Shown piece after piece: positions 33,170-42,099 of a DNA stretch of 64,000 bases. A program made the translations under genes and the position numbers. The notes under the pieces were generated by a model. That model had not been told where the DNA came from and ran no database searches. It worked only from the letters and a program-made list of their open reading frames with translations. Within the stretch, counting starts at the first letter, position 1, and each line of letters starts with the position of its first letter. The stretch comes from Clostridia bacterium (lineage in GTDB: Bacteria > Bacillota > Clostridia > Oscillospirales > CAG-272): the NCBI GenBank assembly GCA_017481495.1, contig JAFUPC010000095.1:1-64000 (forward strand). The letters are read 5' to 3'.

Positions 33170-33947
33170 ATTCCGGTTTCTTTTCCGCCATATCAAAACC
33201 GTTCGCGCGGAGTTTTTCGGTATCGCATACCAGAATGCGCGTGCGTTTCAGTGCGGATACCCATTGTTCTTCGTATTTCAGGTATCCTTTTGCCGTCATG
33301 TCGTCCAGTACTTCGCGTGCAAGCGCACGGTTGAGCTTCAGCTGCTTTTCTGCCGCGGCGGCGACGGCGTTCAGCTCGACGGATGCTTTCTGTCGGTTCC
33401 CTTTCTGCATGGTCATGTACAGGCGTGCAAGCATGGGAACGTACTGTTTTTTGATGGTTTCGGTATCCGGGTATTCGACGATGCGCGTGACCTGCGAATA
33501 CAGTCCTCCGGATATGTTGCCCTCCACGCCGTAGATGACGACTTCCTTTTTGCAGTTGCGGATGAGGAAGCGGCTGACAGCCCCGAAATGGCCGTCGCCC
33601 GTAAAGAGAATATACGTCTGCGCCTTGTTCTTTTCAAAGGCTTTCTGATAAATCTTGTCAAGCAGAAAGAAGTCCGTAAAATCCTTTTTATGGCGGGAAG
33701 CGGTGTTCTGCGTTTCGATGATGTTGTCGGTGATCTGCCGCAGAACGGGGAGATTGTTCTTCATGGCGCTGTTGGAAAAATCGGCGAACACATACAGCTC
33801 TTTTACGTCGTATTCGGCGCACAGCGCGTCATACCAGTCGTGCAGGGGCGGCTCAATGCCCCAGCGGTTCTTGTGGGAGATCTGCATATACTCAAAGTCC
33901 ACGAAGACCAGTGCGGTTTTCTTTTTTGGTTTTTTCTGGAATTTCAA
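33168..33947 (-). CDS. NYN/PIN-like domain protein (putative RNase)
   Basis: 259 residues. The N-terminal about 155 residues look like a NYN (LabA/DUF88) nuclease domain: ALVFVDFEYMQ (first Asp), LYVFADFSN, KDFTDFFLLDKIY and YILFTGDGHFGAV (acidic metal site GDGHF). The C-terminal 90 residues form a winged-helix-like region (LAREVLDDMTAKGYLKY). The start is most likely TTG 33947 with GGAGGATTCCCA before it; the ATG at 34031 lies beyond that site. Probably a metal-dependent RNase or RNA-binding regulator. Confidence 0.75.
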   Translation of the reverse strand: MKFQKKPKKKTALVFVDFEYMQISHKNRWGIEPPLHDWYDALCAEYDVKELYVFADFSNSAMKNNLPVLRQITDNIIETQNTASRHKKDFTDFFLLDKIYQKAFEKNKAQTYILFTGDGHFGAVSRFLIRNCKKEVVIYGVEGNISGGLYSQVTRIVEYPDTETIKKQYVPMLARLYMTMQKGNRQKASVELNAVAAAAEKQLKLNRALAREVLDDMTAKGYLKYEEQWVSALKRTRILVCDTEKLRANGFDMAEKKPE

Positions 33948-34171
33948 ATGGGAATCCTCCGGCGGTGTGTGGCCGCGCGGGCATACCGTCCCGTCCCCAA
34001 AGCAAAAGGATGCCGCAAAAGATTGCAGCATCCCACCGGGGTTGACAAATCAAGCAAAAATATATGATAAATTGATCTCTTGCGTGAAAAAATCGATTGA
34101 TTCTATATTTGGGCCATCTGTGTCAGGATTGAATGCTCGTAAAAACGGCTTCCGCCTTGCTTGCCGGCTGC

Positions 34172-34447
34172 TTACTGCGCCTTCATAGCTGCATAGCATT
34201 CGCTGCAGTATACGGGGCGGTCGTTGGAAGGCTGGAACGGAACCTTTGCTTCCTTGCCGCACTTTGCGCAGACAGTGGTGAAGAGTTCCTTCTGCGGTCT
34301 TGCTGCGTTCTTTCTCGCATCTCTGCAGGTCTTGCATCTCTGGGGCTCGTTCTGGAAGCCTCTTTCTGCGTAGAATTCCTGTTCGCCTGCGGTAAATACG
34401 AACTCAGCGCCGCATTCCTTGCAAACCAGTGTTTTGTCCTGATACAT
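34172..34447 (-). CDS. Zinc-ribbon protein with CxxC-CxxC motifs
   Basis: 91 residues with four CxxC pairs: VCKECGAEF, RCKTCRDAR, VCAKCGKEA and YCSECYAAM, each likely binding half a zinc site. This is the common Bacillota zinc-ribbon protein with an intervening FYAERGFQNEPQ segment. Function unknown; probably RNA- or protein-binding. GAGGT precedes ATG 34447. It is expressed separately, 138 nt after the sigma factor gene on the same strand. Confidence 0.88.
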   Translation of the reverse strand: MYQDKTLVCKECGAEFVFTAGEQEFYAERGFQNEPQRCKTCRDARKNAARPQKELFTTVCAKCGKEAKVPFQPSNDRPVYCSECYAAMKAQ

Positions 34448-34585
34448 TGTTTTTTACCTCGCTTTGAAAATGGTTGAATGTATTTTGTCCGAAGACGGAT
34501 TTTCACCGCCACCTCCGCCTGTCGAGAAACAGTCGGCGCTCTGATGTTAAGCGATCCGGGCTTATAGCAATTTGAAAAAATGGAT

Positions 34586-35320
34586 TCAGCTGCCGCCAAG
34601 CTGACGTTTCAGCTTCACGCGGATGCGGTAGACCGCATTGTCAACGGATTTTTCCCCGACGGTCTTTCCGCCGTCTGAAAGAGCTGCCGCGATCTCCTTG
34701 TAGGATGCACCGCGGATATACAGATCGAAGACCTTGCGCTCATATGCGGTCAGGGATGTGAGAAACCGATCGAAATTCTCCCGGAACATATCCCGCGCGG
34801 GAATGCTCTCTCCGGGATCCGCCGACGTGTCGGGAACCGGATACGAAAGCGCGGCTTCCGTGTCTGCCATACTGCGCTTCTCCTTACGGATATAGGAAAT
34901 CAGACGGTTGCGGATGCACACCGCCGCATACAGACCGAACGTCGTGGAATGTCCCGTTTTGTAGGTCATCGCCGCACGGTAGAGGGCGATCTGCGCCTCC
35001 TGCTCCATTTCCGCACGGACGGTGTCGGACGAGACAGCCCGGTCTGCGGTATAACGGTTGACCATACGGGTAAGCAGCGGCCGGTATTTTTCGCAAAGGG
35101 CGGTAAATGCTGCGGAACGCGCCCGTATCTCCGCAGGACCAGCCACACTACCCGCATCCCCGCTTCCGGGCGGGGTCAGCTGGGCGAGCAGACGGAGGAC
35201 ATCCCCGTCACTTACGGACTCCGGCGGGGCACATAAACCATCGCGGGAAAATTCCCCTTCCACTCCGATGTCCTCCATGATGTCCGGCATCTCCGGACGA
35301 TCTGCGCTTTTTCCGTGCAT
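34586..35320 (-). CDS. RNA polymerase sigma-70 family factor (SigH-like)
   Basis: 244 residues. A variable N terminus of about 75 residues precedes region 2 (EMEQEAQIALYRAAMTYK, then YAAVCIRNRLISYIRKEKR) and region 4 (LTAYERKVFDLYIRGASYKE, then GEKSVDNAVYRIRVKLKR). The wording of region 4 and the overall size are close to sporulation sigma-H. ATG 35320 is set by GGGGAG at 6 nt; the frame to 35512 runs through the promoter and is rejected. Region 3 appears to be lacking, as in SigH-type factors. The precise regulon cannot be inferred. Confidence 0.85.
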   Translation of the reverse strand: MHGKSADRPEMPDIMEDIGVEGEFSRDGLCAPPESVSDGDVLRLLAQLTPPGSGDAGSVAGPAEIRARSAAFTALCEKYRPLLTRMVNRYTADRAVSSDTVRAEMEQEAQIALYRAAMTYKTGHSTTFGLYAAVCIRNRLISYIRKEKRSMADTEAALSYPVPDTSADPGESIPARDMFRENFDRFLTSLTAYERKVFDLYIRGASYKEIAAALSDGGKTVGEKSVDNAVYRIRVKLKRQLGGS

Positions 35321-35450
35321 TGTGTACTCCCCGCAGCAGCTCCAGACGGCAAACCGACAGCCGCCGTTATGCGGCAGATTCCGTTTCCGCACGTCTTTTC
35401 CGCGCTTCCGATGCGGCCGCGGAACTCCTCTTGAAATAACTCCTAATATA

Positions 35451-35478
35451 ATTATATCATGAATTTCAATAAAGTCAA
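35451..35478 (-). promoter_or_regulatory. Promoter of the sigma factor gene
   Basis: Minus strand TTGACT (35473-35478), 16-nt spacer, TATAAT (35451-35456). The 35321-35692 intergenic region otherwise holds the divergent rpsT promoter and AT-rich sequence only. Confidence 0.65.
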
Positions 35479-35603
35479 TACTTTTTGCAAAATTTATTTT
35501 ATGAATCCTCAATAAATTTTATATTTTTTGACGGGAAAGCTGTTATTTTACAACTTTCAGTAAAAAAAATTTAAAAAAATTCGGAAATAATTTCTGAAAA
35601 CAC

Positions 35604-35632
35604 TTGAAATTTCCGAAAATATATGGTATAAT
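35604..35632 (+). promoter_or_regulatory. Promoter of rpsT
   Basis: TTGAAA (35604-35609), 17-nt spacer, TATAAT (35627-35632), with a leader of about 55 nt. Confidence 0.8.
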
Positions 35633-35692
35633 ATTTAGGTAAATGTTCAGCAGTATTAACTGCGCCCAGATTTGTGAAGGAGGTGAATCGAT

Positions 35693-35956
35693 ATGCCGAA
35701 TATTAAGTCCGCAAAGAAGCGCGTTCTCGTTACCGAAGCAAAGACCCTGCAGAACCAGATGTTCAAGACTTCCCTCAAGACTTCCATCAAGAAGTACGAA
35801 GCTGCTCTCGCAGCTGGTGACAAGGAGCTCGCAAGCGAAACCTACAAGGCTGCTGTCAAGAAGATTGACAAGGCTGTCGCAAAGGGAATTCTTCACAAGA
35901 ACAACGCTGCAAGAAAGAAGAGCCAGTTTACCGCAAAGCTCAACGCTCTCGCGTAA
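35693..35956 (+). CDS. rpsT: 30S ribosomal protein S20
   Basis: 87 residues, rich in Lys and Ala. PNIKSAKKRVLVTEAKTLQN and the C-terminal GILHKNNAARKKSQFTAKLN match bacterial S20. Exceptionally strong AAGGAGGTGAATC ribosome binding site, strong promoter and terminator; highly biased codons. Stand-alone unit as in most Bacillota. Confidence 0.97.
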   Translation: MPNIKSAKKRVLVTEAKTLQNQMFKTSLKTSIKKYEAALAAGDKELASETYKAAVKKIDKAVAKGILHKNNAARKKSQFTAKLNALA

Positions 35957-35977
35957 TCAGATGTTCCGCTTACAGAT

Positions 35978-36010
35978 AAGGCCTGCCGGCTATTCGGGAG
36001 GTCTTTTTTG
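35978..36010 (+). terminator. Terminator of rpsT
   Basis: AAGGCCTGCCG / CGGGAGGTCTT stem (with a mismatch) followed by TTTTT. Confidence 0.8.
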
Positions 36011-36026
36011 TTTGTGTAATTCGATG

Positions 36027-36260
36027 CTATCCGCCATATGGAAAAGTAAATTCGCCGCATATATCGCGAATCGGTTTACCGTCGATAAACGGTGTATTCA
36101 TCGTGTCGTCAACCGACCGAAATGTTTGTTCGTCTTCACCATAACAAACAGAAATATTAGCTCTGTTGAACGGGCAGATCGCGCCGTGCTTCCCCTTGTA
36201 GTAAAATTCAATATCGTCCGTAAGACTGTCGATCCATGCGCGTAATTCTTCTGCTTTCAT
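36027..36260 (-). CDS. Small conserved hypothetical protein
   Basis: 77 residues: a helical start (KAEELRAWIDSLTDDIEFYY), then GKHGAICPFNRANISVCYGE and DDTMNTPFIDGKPIRDI. I recognise this pattern (IEFYYNGK, ICPxNR, GKxLxEI) from small uncharacterised proteins of Clostridia that often accompany toxin-like or accessory genes. No catalytic motif. The ribosome binding site is weak (GGAG 14 nt ahead). Confidence 0.65.
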   Translation of the reverse strand: MKAEELRAWIDSLTDDIEFYYKGKHGAICPFNRANISVCYGEDEQTFRSVDDTMNTPFIDGKPIRDICGEFTFPYGG

Positions 36261-36378
36261 AGTATATCGGCGTTCTCCTCTCGTTCCTTCGCATTCAATT
36301 CACGAATCGGTCGGTCAACTACTATTATATCATTAACGCTCTGTTTTGTCCATGTTTATTATGCAACTTTCAATTTTC

Positions 36379-36440
36379 CACTTTTCACTATTAATTATTG
36401 CTTTGCCAAAACTCCCACGGGGAGTGAATAGTGAAGAGTG
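36379..36440. repeat. Inverted repeat beside tRNA-Ser
   Basis: CACTTTTCACTATT (36379-36392) and AATAGTGAAGAGTG (36427-36440) are inverted with one mismatch; between them is a second stem ACTCCC-ACG-GGGAGT. A separate 12-bp inverted pair GCCAAAACTCCC (36405-36416) and GGGAGTTTTGGC (36469-36480) includes the 3' GCCA of the tRNA. Confidence 0.6.
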
Positions 36441-36479
36441 AAAAAGTAAAACTCCCGCACTTTCGTTTGGGAGTTTTGG
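36440..36479 (-). terminator. Terminator of tRNA-Ser
   Basis: Minus strand AAAACTCCC ... GGGAGTTTT followed by ACTTTTTC, directly after the tRNA CCA end. Confidence 0.75.
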
Positions 36480-36565
36480 CGGAGAGTGTGGGATTCGAAC
36501 CCACGCGGGCTTGCGCCCAAACGGTTTTCAAGACCGCCTCGTTATGACCGCTTCGATAACTCTCC
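36477..36565 (-). tRNA. tRNA-Ser (anticodon UGA)
   Basis: Acceptor GGAGAGT / ACTCTCC with discriminator G and encoded CCA (36477-36479). Anticodon loop CTTGAAA in a CGGT..ACCG stem gives anticodon TGA. The long variable arm TTTGGGCGCAAGCCCGC is typical of class II serine tRNA, and GGTTCGAATCC is the T arm. Confidence 0.95.
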
Positions 36566-37042
36566 GTATTCATTTCCTATATAGTATACCACAATTCCGC
36601 CCGTTTGTCAAGAAAAAATTTCATTTCCGGAAAAGATTCCCATGGAAAGTCCCAAAATACAATTCATGCGCCGGTTTTCCATAAAACCCCTGTACCGACA
36701 GAAAGCAAAAACCTCCTGCCGTACAGAGACCGGACTCCGTGCGCATGAACTGGATTCTGACACAGATACTGCGGACGGCGGGCGGTATGCGGAACCGCTT
36801 TCCCCGGCGGATTTACCGCCAACGTTCCCATCGCACCGTCATCGCCCCATTGGACGGTATCTGTGCCTGCATATTCGGTTTTCCTTGGCTGTTTCACGGT
36901 GTTACATGAAACAGCTTGCCGTATACGGCGTGACACGGGGTCAGCGGAGCGTCGGGTCTCCCTCCATCCCCGTTCCCACGGTCATCCGCGAGTGGTTCCG
37001 GCTTTGGCACACGATGTGCCGTCCGGAGAAAAGAGTGTGTTC
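36566..37042. other. 477-bp intergenic region without a recognisable gene
   Basis: It contains moderately GC-rich sequence with open frames on both strands (for example 36664-36936 minus and 36642-37115 plus), but none has a ribosome binding site plus protein-like composition. A direct relation to known elements is not visible; it may hold decayed coding sequence. Confidence 0.5.
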
Positions 37043-37438
37043 TTATTTCTTCAGCATTTCGCGTGCGGCGTCAAGATCAGCCTCGGTGAGCATCTCGCCG
37101 TCAACCAGCGCCTGAAGCAGGGAGGCGGTATCCTTACGGCAGACGGAGTTGAGGTAATCCTGGGTTGCGAGCTTGCGGTATTCTTCTTCAGTGATGTTTG
37201 CGGAGTAAATGTTGCTGCGGCCGACCTTCTCAATGTTGACATATCCGCGGTCAAGCAGACGGTTGAGGAGGGTCAGAACGGTGGTCAGCTTCTGCTGGCC
37301 GACGGTATCGGGATACGCTTCGATCAGATGGGATGCATGAACCTTTTCATTTCCATCTCTGTGTGCGTCCCAGATTCCCTGCATAACGACGAGTTCTGCA
37401 TCGGGCATACGGTTGAATGCTCTTTTTCTTCTTGCCAT
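37043..37438 (-). CDS. BlaI/MecI/CopY family transcriptional repressor
   Basis: 131 residues. A winged helix DNA-binding domain (MPDAELVVMQGIWDAH, then KLTTVLTLLNRLLDRGYVNI) and a C-terminal dimerisation helix. Family members repress beta-lactamase or copper genes and are cleaved by a BlaR1-type metalloprotease; no BlaR1 gene is present here, so the effector is unknown. GAAAAGGAAG precedes the start. Its promoter overlaps small palindromes that could be self-operators. Confidence 0.87.
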   Translation of the reverse strand: MARRKRAFNRMPDAELVVMQGIWDAHRDGNEKVHASHLIEAYPDTVGQQKLTTVLTLLNRLLDRGYVNIEKVGRSNIYSANITEEEYRKLATQDYLNSVCRKDTASLLQALVDGEMLTEADLDAAREMLKK

Positions 37439-37590
37439 GATAATTTCTTCCTTTTCTTGTTCTTTTAGACAGGACGGATTACCGATTTTCGGTCAGTACG
37501 GTCTCCCGGCTGTCCGGTATTCTGACAGGCGGACATCAGCCACTGTCCGTGCGGGTGTACACATGACAGTTGTTTTCCTGTCCTGTCAAT

Positions 37591-37620
37591 AGTATAACAC
37601 AGATATGCAACGGTTGTCAA
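37591..37620 (-). promoter_or_regulatory. Promoter of the BlaI-like gene
   Basis: Minus strand TTGACA (37615-37620), 18-nt spacer, TATACT (37591-37596). Downstream TGTACACA (about 37556) and CTGTC..GACAG palindromes (about 37510-37530) could be operators. The rest of 37621-37942 shows no gene. Confidence 0.65.
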
Positions 37621-37942
37621 CCCTTTTCCGGGAATTTCTTTGCATCCGGCGTTTTTCACAAAATCCATGCGGAAAACCCGCGCAGAGCTGTACAAACCGG
37701 AATCTCTGTGTCTTGCGGAATCTGCCCACGAACCGCGCCAAAACGGGCGTATGCGCCGCAGTCCCGTTCCCCGACGGCGTCGGAACTGCCGTGTTCATGC
37801 GGAAAATTCCCTTACATTCTTATTATACCATATGTTTTTCGGATTGTATAGAGCTTTTTTGAAAATTTTTCAGAAATTTACAAAATATTTTTGTTTTTCG
37901 CGTTTTTTTGTGTCCCCGCCACGGTTTTATCATGGTTTTCTC

Positions 37943-37971
37943 TTGACAAAACGGCGGAAAACGGGTATACT
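37943..37971 (+). promoter_or_regulatory. Promoter of the dehydrogenase-GH36-like-M29 operon
   Basis: TTGACA (37943-37948), 17-nt spacer, TATACT (37966-37971). Confidence 0.8.
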
Positions 37972-38045
37972 TATTATAATGAAAAACATATCGATCAAGG
38001 AAAACCTATATACCGAATTTTTTACATATACAAGGAGATACTATC

Positions 38046-39095
38046 ATGAGCAATCCCATCAGAATCGGTCTGGTCGGTCTTGGCCGGGCGGGTGTTGGTA
38101 TGCACCTGCCGGAACTGGAATCGAGAAAAGACAAATTCAAGGTCGTCGCTGTCTGTGACATCATTGAAGAACGCGCAAAGGAATACGGCGAAAAGCTGGG
38201 TGCGAAAGCGTACACGGACATCGCCGACCTGATTTCCGACCCGGATGTGGAGCTTGTCGACATTGCGACCCGTTCCGCCGACCATTACGCACACGCGAAA
38301 GCCGCTCTGCTCGCCGGCAAGGACGTACAGCTGGAAAAGCCGTTCTCCGAGCACGCATGGCAGGCGGAGGAGCTTGCCGCACTCGGCTCCCAACCGGCAG
38401 GCCCGCATCTATACATCCGCCACAACCGCCGCTTTGAGGATCATTTCGAGCAGGCACAGAATATCATCGACTCCGGTCTCATCGGTCAGGTCTACGAGAT
38501 CAAGCTGGCACGCAACAGCTACGACCGCCGCCGCGACTGGCAGACCCTATCCGCATTCGGTGGCGGACAGCTGCTCAACTGGGGCCCGCACATCGTTGAC
38601 CATTCCCTGCGCTTCTGCGGCGGAAAGTACGAGGTCATGTATTCCGACATCCAGCACATCGCGGCAGGCGGCGACTGTGAGGACCACATCAAGATCGTCT
38701 TTACCGGCGAGAACGGCCGCATTGTCGATATGGAAATTTCCGGCGGCTGTGCGGTTCCCATGCCGGAATACGTCATGTACGGCTCTAAGGGTTCACTCAT
38801 TTCCGAGCGCGAGGGCTTCCATGTGCGGTATCTGAATCCGGACAAGGTGCTCTCCCCCGTCGTCTCCGACCCGGCAACACCCGGCTCCAAGGAATCCTTC
38901 GGATCCGGCGAAAAGCTGGAATGGGTCGACCGCATCATTCCCTACGAGGGTTACGGCAACTGCTCCCGCATCTGGGATCATCTGTATGCCGCCATCCGCG
39001 AAAACAAGCCGCATCCCGTCACGCTTGCGCAGGCGGTAGATGTCATCCGTGTCATTGACGATGTCAAGTCCGGCACAATTTTCGACCACGACTGA
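38046..39095 (+). CDS. Gfo/Idh/MocA family oxidoreductase
   Basis: 349 residues. RIGLVGLGRAGVGMHLPEL is the NAD(P) motif, VQLEKPFSEHAWQAEELAAL the EKP signature, and GGGQLLNWGPHIVDHSLRF the catalytic-region Asp/His stretch. First gene of an operon followed after 22 nt by a GH36-like glycosidase, so it probably oxidises or epimerises the sugar that enzyme releases. It diverges clearly from the other family member at 5795-6868 in the C-terminal domain. Confidence 0.9.
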   Translation: MSNPIRIGLVGLGRAGVGMHLPELESRKDKFKVVAVCDIIEERAKEYGEKLGAKAYTDIADLISDPDVELVDIATRSADHYAHAKAALLAGKDVQLEKPFSEHAWQAEELAALGSQPAGPHLYIRHNRRFEDHFEQAQNIIDSGLIGQVYEIKLARNSYDRRRDWQTLSAFGGGQLLNWGPHIVDHSLRFCGGKYEVMYSDIQHIAAGGDCEDHIKIVFTGENGRIVDMEISGGCAVPMPEYVMYGSKGSLISEREGFHVRYLNPDKVLSPVVSDPATPGSKESFGSGEKLEWVDRIIPYEGYGNCSRIWDHLYAAIRENKPHPVTLAQAVDVIRVIDDVKSGTIFDHD

Positions 39096-39117
39096 TTTTT
39101 CGAGGTATATTACGTTT

Positions 39118-40722
39118 ATGAAACACTTTCCCGATTTATTATCTTCCCCCGTCCGTGTCTCCATGATCTCCGGCGACGACAACGCCCGCACCGATTTCGG
39201 CACGCCCGAGGGCGGCATCTGCACAAAAGACGATATTGAGATCACGCTCAAAAAGAACGGTGCTGACCTCTGTGTCACCGTGAAAGCCGACGAGACCTCC
39301 GTCTCCTGGGTCATGGTGCGCTTCCCCATGCACATCCCCGAGGGGGCGCTTGTCTACGGCGACGACTGGGAACGCGGCTACGGAACGCTTCACTGGGGTT
39401 CCATCGTGCCGGAACAGCATATGCCGTGGTATTTCCTGTGCTATGACACCGGTGCGCGTGTGCTTGCCGGATACGGTGTCATGGTGCGCCCGAATGCGAT
39501 GTGTGTCTGGCACGCGGACAGCGACGGCGTGACGCTGTATATCGACGTCCGCTCGGGCGGTATGGGTGTGGTGCTCGGCGGCAGAACGCTGGATGCCTGC
39601 ACCGTTCTCTGCCGGGAATACGAGGATACCGATGCGTTTTCCGGCGGTCATAAATTCTGCTGTGCAATGTGTCCCGATCCCATCTTCCCCGAAAAGCCGG
39701 TGTACGGCTCCAACAACTGGTATTACGCTTACGGCAATTCCTCCCATGACGAGATCCTGACCGACTCCGAATATATCGCGGAGCTCTGCGAGGGTCTGGA
39801 AAACCGCCCGTATATGGTCATCGACGACGGCTGGCACGACAACCGCACCGCAGGCCCCTGGGATCACGGCAACCAGAATTTCGGCGACATGGGCAAGCTT
39901 GCAAGTGAGATGAAAGCGCGCGGCGTCAAGCCCGGCATCTGGATCCGGTTCTTGCATGACCTTGACCCGAAGATTCCCGACGAATGGAAGTCCCTGCGCT
40001 GTGCGGATTATCTCGACCCGTCCGTGCCCGAGGTGCTCGATTATGTGCGCACGACCGCAAAACGGCTCTGCGACTGGGGATATGAACTCATCAAGCACGA
40101 CTATTCTTCTTATGATCTCTTCGGCAATTACGGTCTGCGTATGGGAACCTCCGTCACGCCAAAGGGCTGGCATTTCCGTGACCGTTCCAAGACGAGTGCA
40201 GAGGTCGTTCTCGGCTTCTACCGCGCCATCAGAGAAGCGGCGGGCGATGCGGTCATCATCGGATGCAACACGTTCTCCCATCTCTGTGCAGGGCTTGTGG
40301 AGGTCAACCGCACCGGTGACGATACCTCCGGCCGCTACTGGGACAGAACCCGCAAGATGGGTGTCAACACGCTTGCATTCCGTATGATGCAGAACCGCGC
40401 GTTCTACATGGCAGATGCGGACTGCATCGGCATCACGGCGCAGGTTCCGTGGGAGCAGAACCGTGTCTGGCTGAAAGCACTTTCCCGCTCCGGCTCGCCC
40501 TTGTTTATGTCCAGCGCCAAGGGCGTTGCGGACGATGCGATGATCCCCGAGATCAAAGAAGCATTTTTCTACAATTCCACACAGGAGGACCTGCTTGTTC
40601 CCGTGGACTGGGTAAATGACATCTGCCCGCGGAAGTGGATGCTCAACGGTGAGGAGATCACCTTTGACTGGTACACCGAGGACGGATTCGATGCGCTGAA
40701 TCCCATCGGGAACATCATCTGA
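39118..40722 (+). CDS. GH36/clan GH-D-like glycosidase (putative alpha-galactosidase)
   Basis: 534 residues. After an N-terminal beta domain of about 190 residues comes a TIM barrel with YMVIDDGWHDNR, YELIKHDYSSYD (nucleophile Asp, compare KWDYN of GH36) and EVNRTGDDTSGRYWDRT (acid/base Asp). It ends with a short C-terminal beta domain (LLVPVDWVNDICPRKWML). This is the melibiase layout; the substrate may be alpha-galactosides. No signal peptide. ATG 39118 follows CGAGGT at 12 nt; an ATG at 39040 would overlap the previous gene. Confidence 0.78.
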   Translation: MKHFPDLLSSPVRVSMISGDDNARTDFGTPEGGICTKDDIEITLKKNGADLCVTVKADETSVSWVMVRFPMHIPEGALVYGDDWERGYGTLHWGSIVPEQHMPWYFLCYDTGARVLAGYGVMVRPNAMCVWHADSDGVTLYIDVRSGGMGVVLGGRTLDACTVLCREYEDTDAFSGGHKFCCAMCPDPIFPEKPVYGSNNWYYAYGNSSHDEILTDSEYIAELCEGLENRPYMVIDDGWHDNRTAGPWDHGNQNFGDMGKLASEMKARGVKPGIWIRFLHDLDPKIPDEWKSLRCADYLDPSVPEVLDYVRTTAKRLCDWGYELIKHDYSSYDLFGNYGLRMGTSVTPKGWHFRDRSKTSAEVVLGFYRAIREAAGDAVIIGCNTFSHLCAGLVEVNRTGDDTSGRYWDRTRKMGVNTLAFRMMQNRAFYMADADCIGITAQVPWEQNRVWLKALSRSGSPLFMSSAKGVADDAMIPEIKEAFFYNSTQEDLLVPVDWVNDICPRKWMLNGEEITFDWYTEDGFDALNPIGNII

Positions 40723-40723
40723 T

Positions 40724-41971
40724 ATGAAAAACGAACAAAAATTACGCGCGTATGCCCGTCTCACCGTCAGACAGGGCGTGAACGTTTCGGACGGTATCTA
40801 TGTCGTTGTGCGCTGTCCCATCATTGCCGCGGACTTCGGGCGGATGGTGATGGAGGAAGCGTTCGACGCGGGCGCAAAGGACGTCATCATGCAGTATTCC
40901 GACGACCGGACGTCGCGGGTGCGCTACGAACGTGCCGCGCTTGACCGCTTTGAGACCGTCCCCGCATGGCAGGCGGAGCAAAGCAACTATTACGCCCGCG
41001 AGGGATGTGTCGCCATTTCCATCATCGCGGAAGACCCCGAAGCGTTTTCCGGCGTGGACGGACAGAAGCTGCTTGCCGCCGCCAAAGCCCGCCGTGCCGC
41101 ATTAAAGGAATTCTACGACATCATGGATGCGGGCGATCTCCGCTGGACGGTGGTTGCTTATCCGTGTGTGCCGTGGGCAAAGAAGATCTTCCCCGACTGC
41201 CCCGACGACATCGCCGTTGCAAAGCTCTGGGATGCCATTTACACCTCCGTGCGCATCACAGAGGAAGCCGGTATCGTTTCCGACCCCGTCGTAAAATGGG
41301 AGGAACACGACCGCATTCTCAAAGGCCGCGCGGAGAAGCTGAACCGGTATGCATTCCGGGCGCTGGAATATAAAAATTCGCTCGGCACGGATTTCCGTGT
41401 CGGTCTGCCCGAGGGTCATATCTGGTTCGGCGGAAGCGAGACGTCAAACGACGGATACGTCTACTTCCCGAATATGCCGACCGAGGAAATTTTCACGATG
41501 CCGCACAGACTGCAGGCGGACGGCACGGTGTTCGCATCCATGCCGCTGTCGTATCAGGGGTGTCTGATCGAGGACTTTTCCCTTATGTTCCAAAACGGGT
41601 GCGTGGTGGAGCATCACGCGCGGGTCGGGGAGGATGCGCTGACGCGACTGCTTGACACCGATGAGGGGTCACGGCATCTCGGTGAAGTCGCTCTGATTCC
41701 GTATGACTCGCCCATCCGACAGCTTGGGATCCTCTTTTACAACACGCTGTTTGACGAAAACGCATCCTGTCATCTCGCACTCGGTCGGTGCTATCCGAAC
41801 ACCGTGCGCGGCGGTGAACTGCTCTCTGAGGAGGAACTGGCATCGCGCGGCGGAAATTCCAGTGTCAATCACGTCGATTTCATGATCGGAACGGCGGACA
41901 TGACCGTGACCGGCATCACATCAGACGGGGAGCAAATTCCCGTATTTGAAAACGGCAATTTCGTATTTTAA
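40724..41971 (+). CDS. M29 family aminopeptidase (thermophilic-type metallopeptidase)
   Basis: 415 residues. The family N terminus (LRAYARLTVRQGVNVSDG) and the metal-site C-terminal motifs SCHLALGRCYP (His) and NSSVNHVDFMIGTADM (His, Asp) are present; EEHDRILKGRAEKLN matches the conserved central part. These are cobalt/zinc aminopeptidases of broad specificity, cytoplasmic. The ATG follows the GH36-like stop by one base. Its link with the glycosidase is unclear; glycopeptides may be the shared substrate. Confidence 0.88.
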   Translation: MKNEQKLRAYARLTVRQGVNVSDGIYVVVRCPIIAADFGRMVMEEAFDAGAKDVIMQYSDDRTSRVRYERAALDRFETVPAWQAEQSNYYAREGCVAISIIAEDPEAFSGVDGQKLLAAAKARRAALKEFYDIMDAGDLRWTVVAYPCVPWAKKIFPDCPDDIAVAKLWDAIYTSVRITEEAGIVSDPVVKWEEHDRILKGRAEKLNRYAFRALEYKNSLGTDFRVGLPEGHIWFGGSETSNDGYVYFPNMPTEEIFTMPHRLQADGTVFASMPLSYQGCLIEDFSLMFQNGCVVEHHARVGEDALTRLLDTDEGSRHLGEVALIPYDSPIRQLGILFYNTLFDENASCHLALGRCYPNTVRGGELLSEEELASRGGNSSVNHVDFMIGTADMTVTGITSDGEQIPVFENGNFVF

Positions 41972-41976
41972 GCAAT

Positions 41977-42004
41977 AAAAAAGCGCCGCAGGGCGCTTTT
42001 TTTT
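41977..42004 (+). terminator. Terminator of the dehydrogenase-GH36-M29 operon
   Basis: AAAAAAGCGCC-GCA-GGGCGCTTTTTTTT, also a usable terminator for the converging CBM9-like operon. Confidence 0.92.
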
Positions 42005-42099
42005 ATTAGATTTGTTCGATAACCTCGTTCTGACCGAGATAATACCAGAAAAATGTACCCGATTTAATGGATGGTGACAGGTTATCGAATATATCTGTT

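Noticed and set aside
36642..37115. Plus-strand ORF of 157 codons as a gene
   Set aside because: No ribosome binding site, overlaps the BlaI-like gene and lacks protein-like hydrophobic patterning.
39139..40764. Minus-strand ORF of 541 codons
   Set aside because: Antisense shadow of the GH36-like gene.
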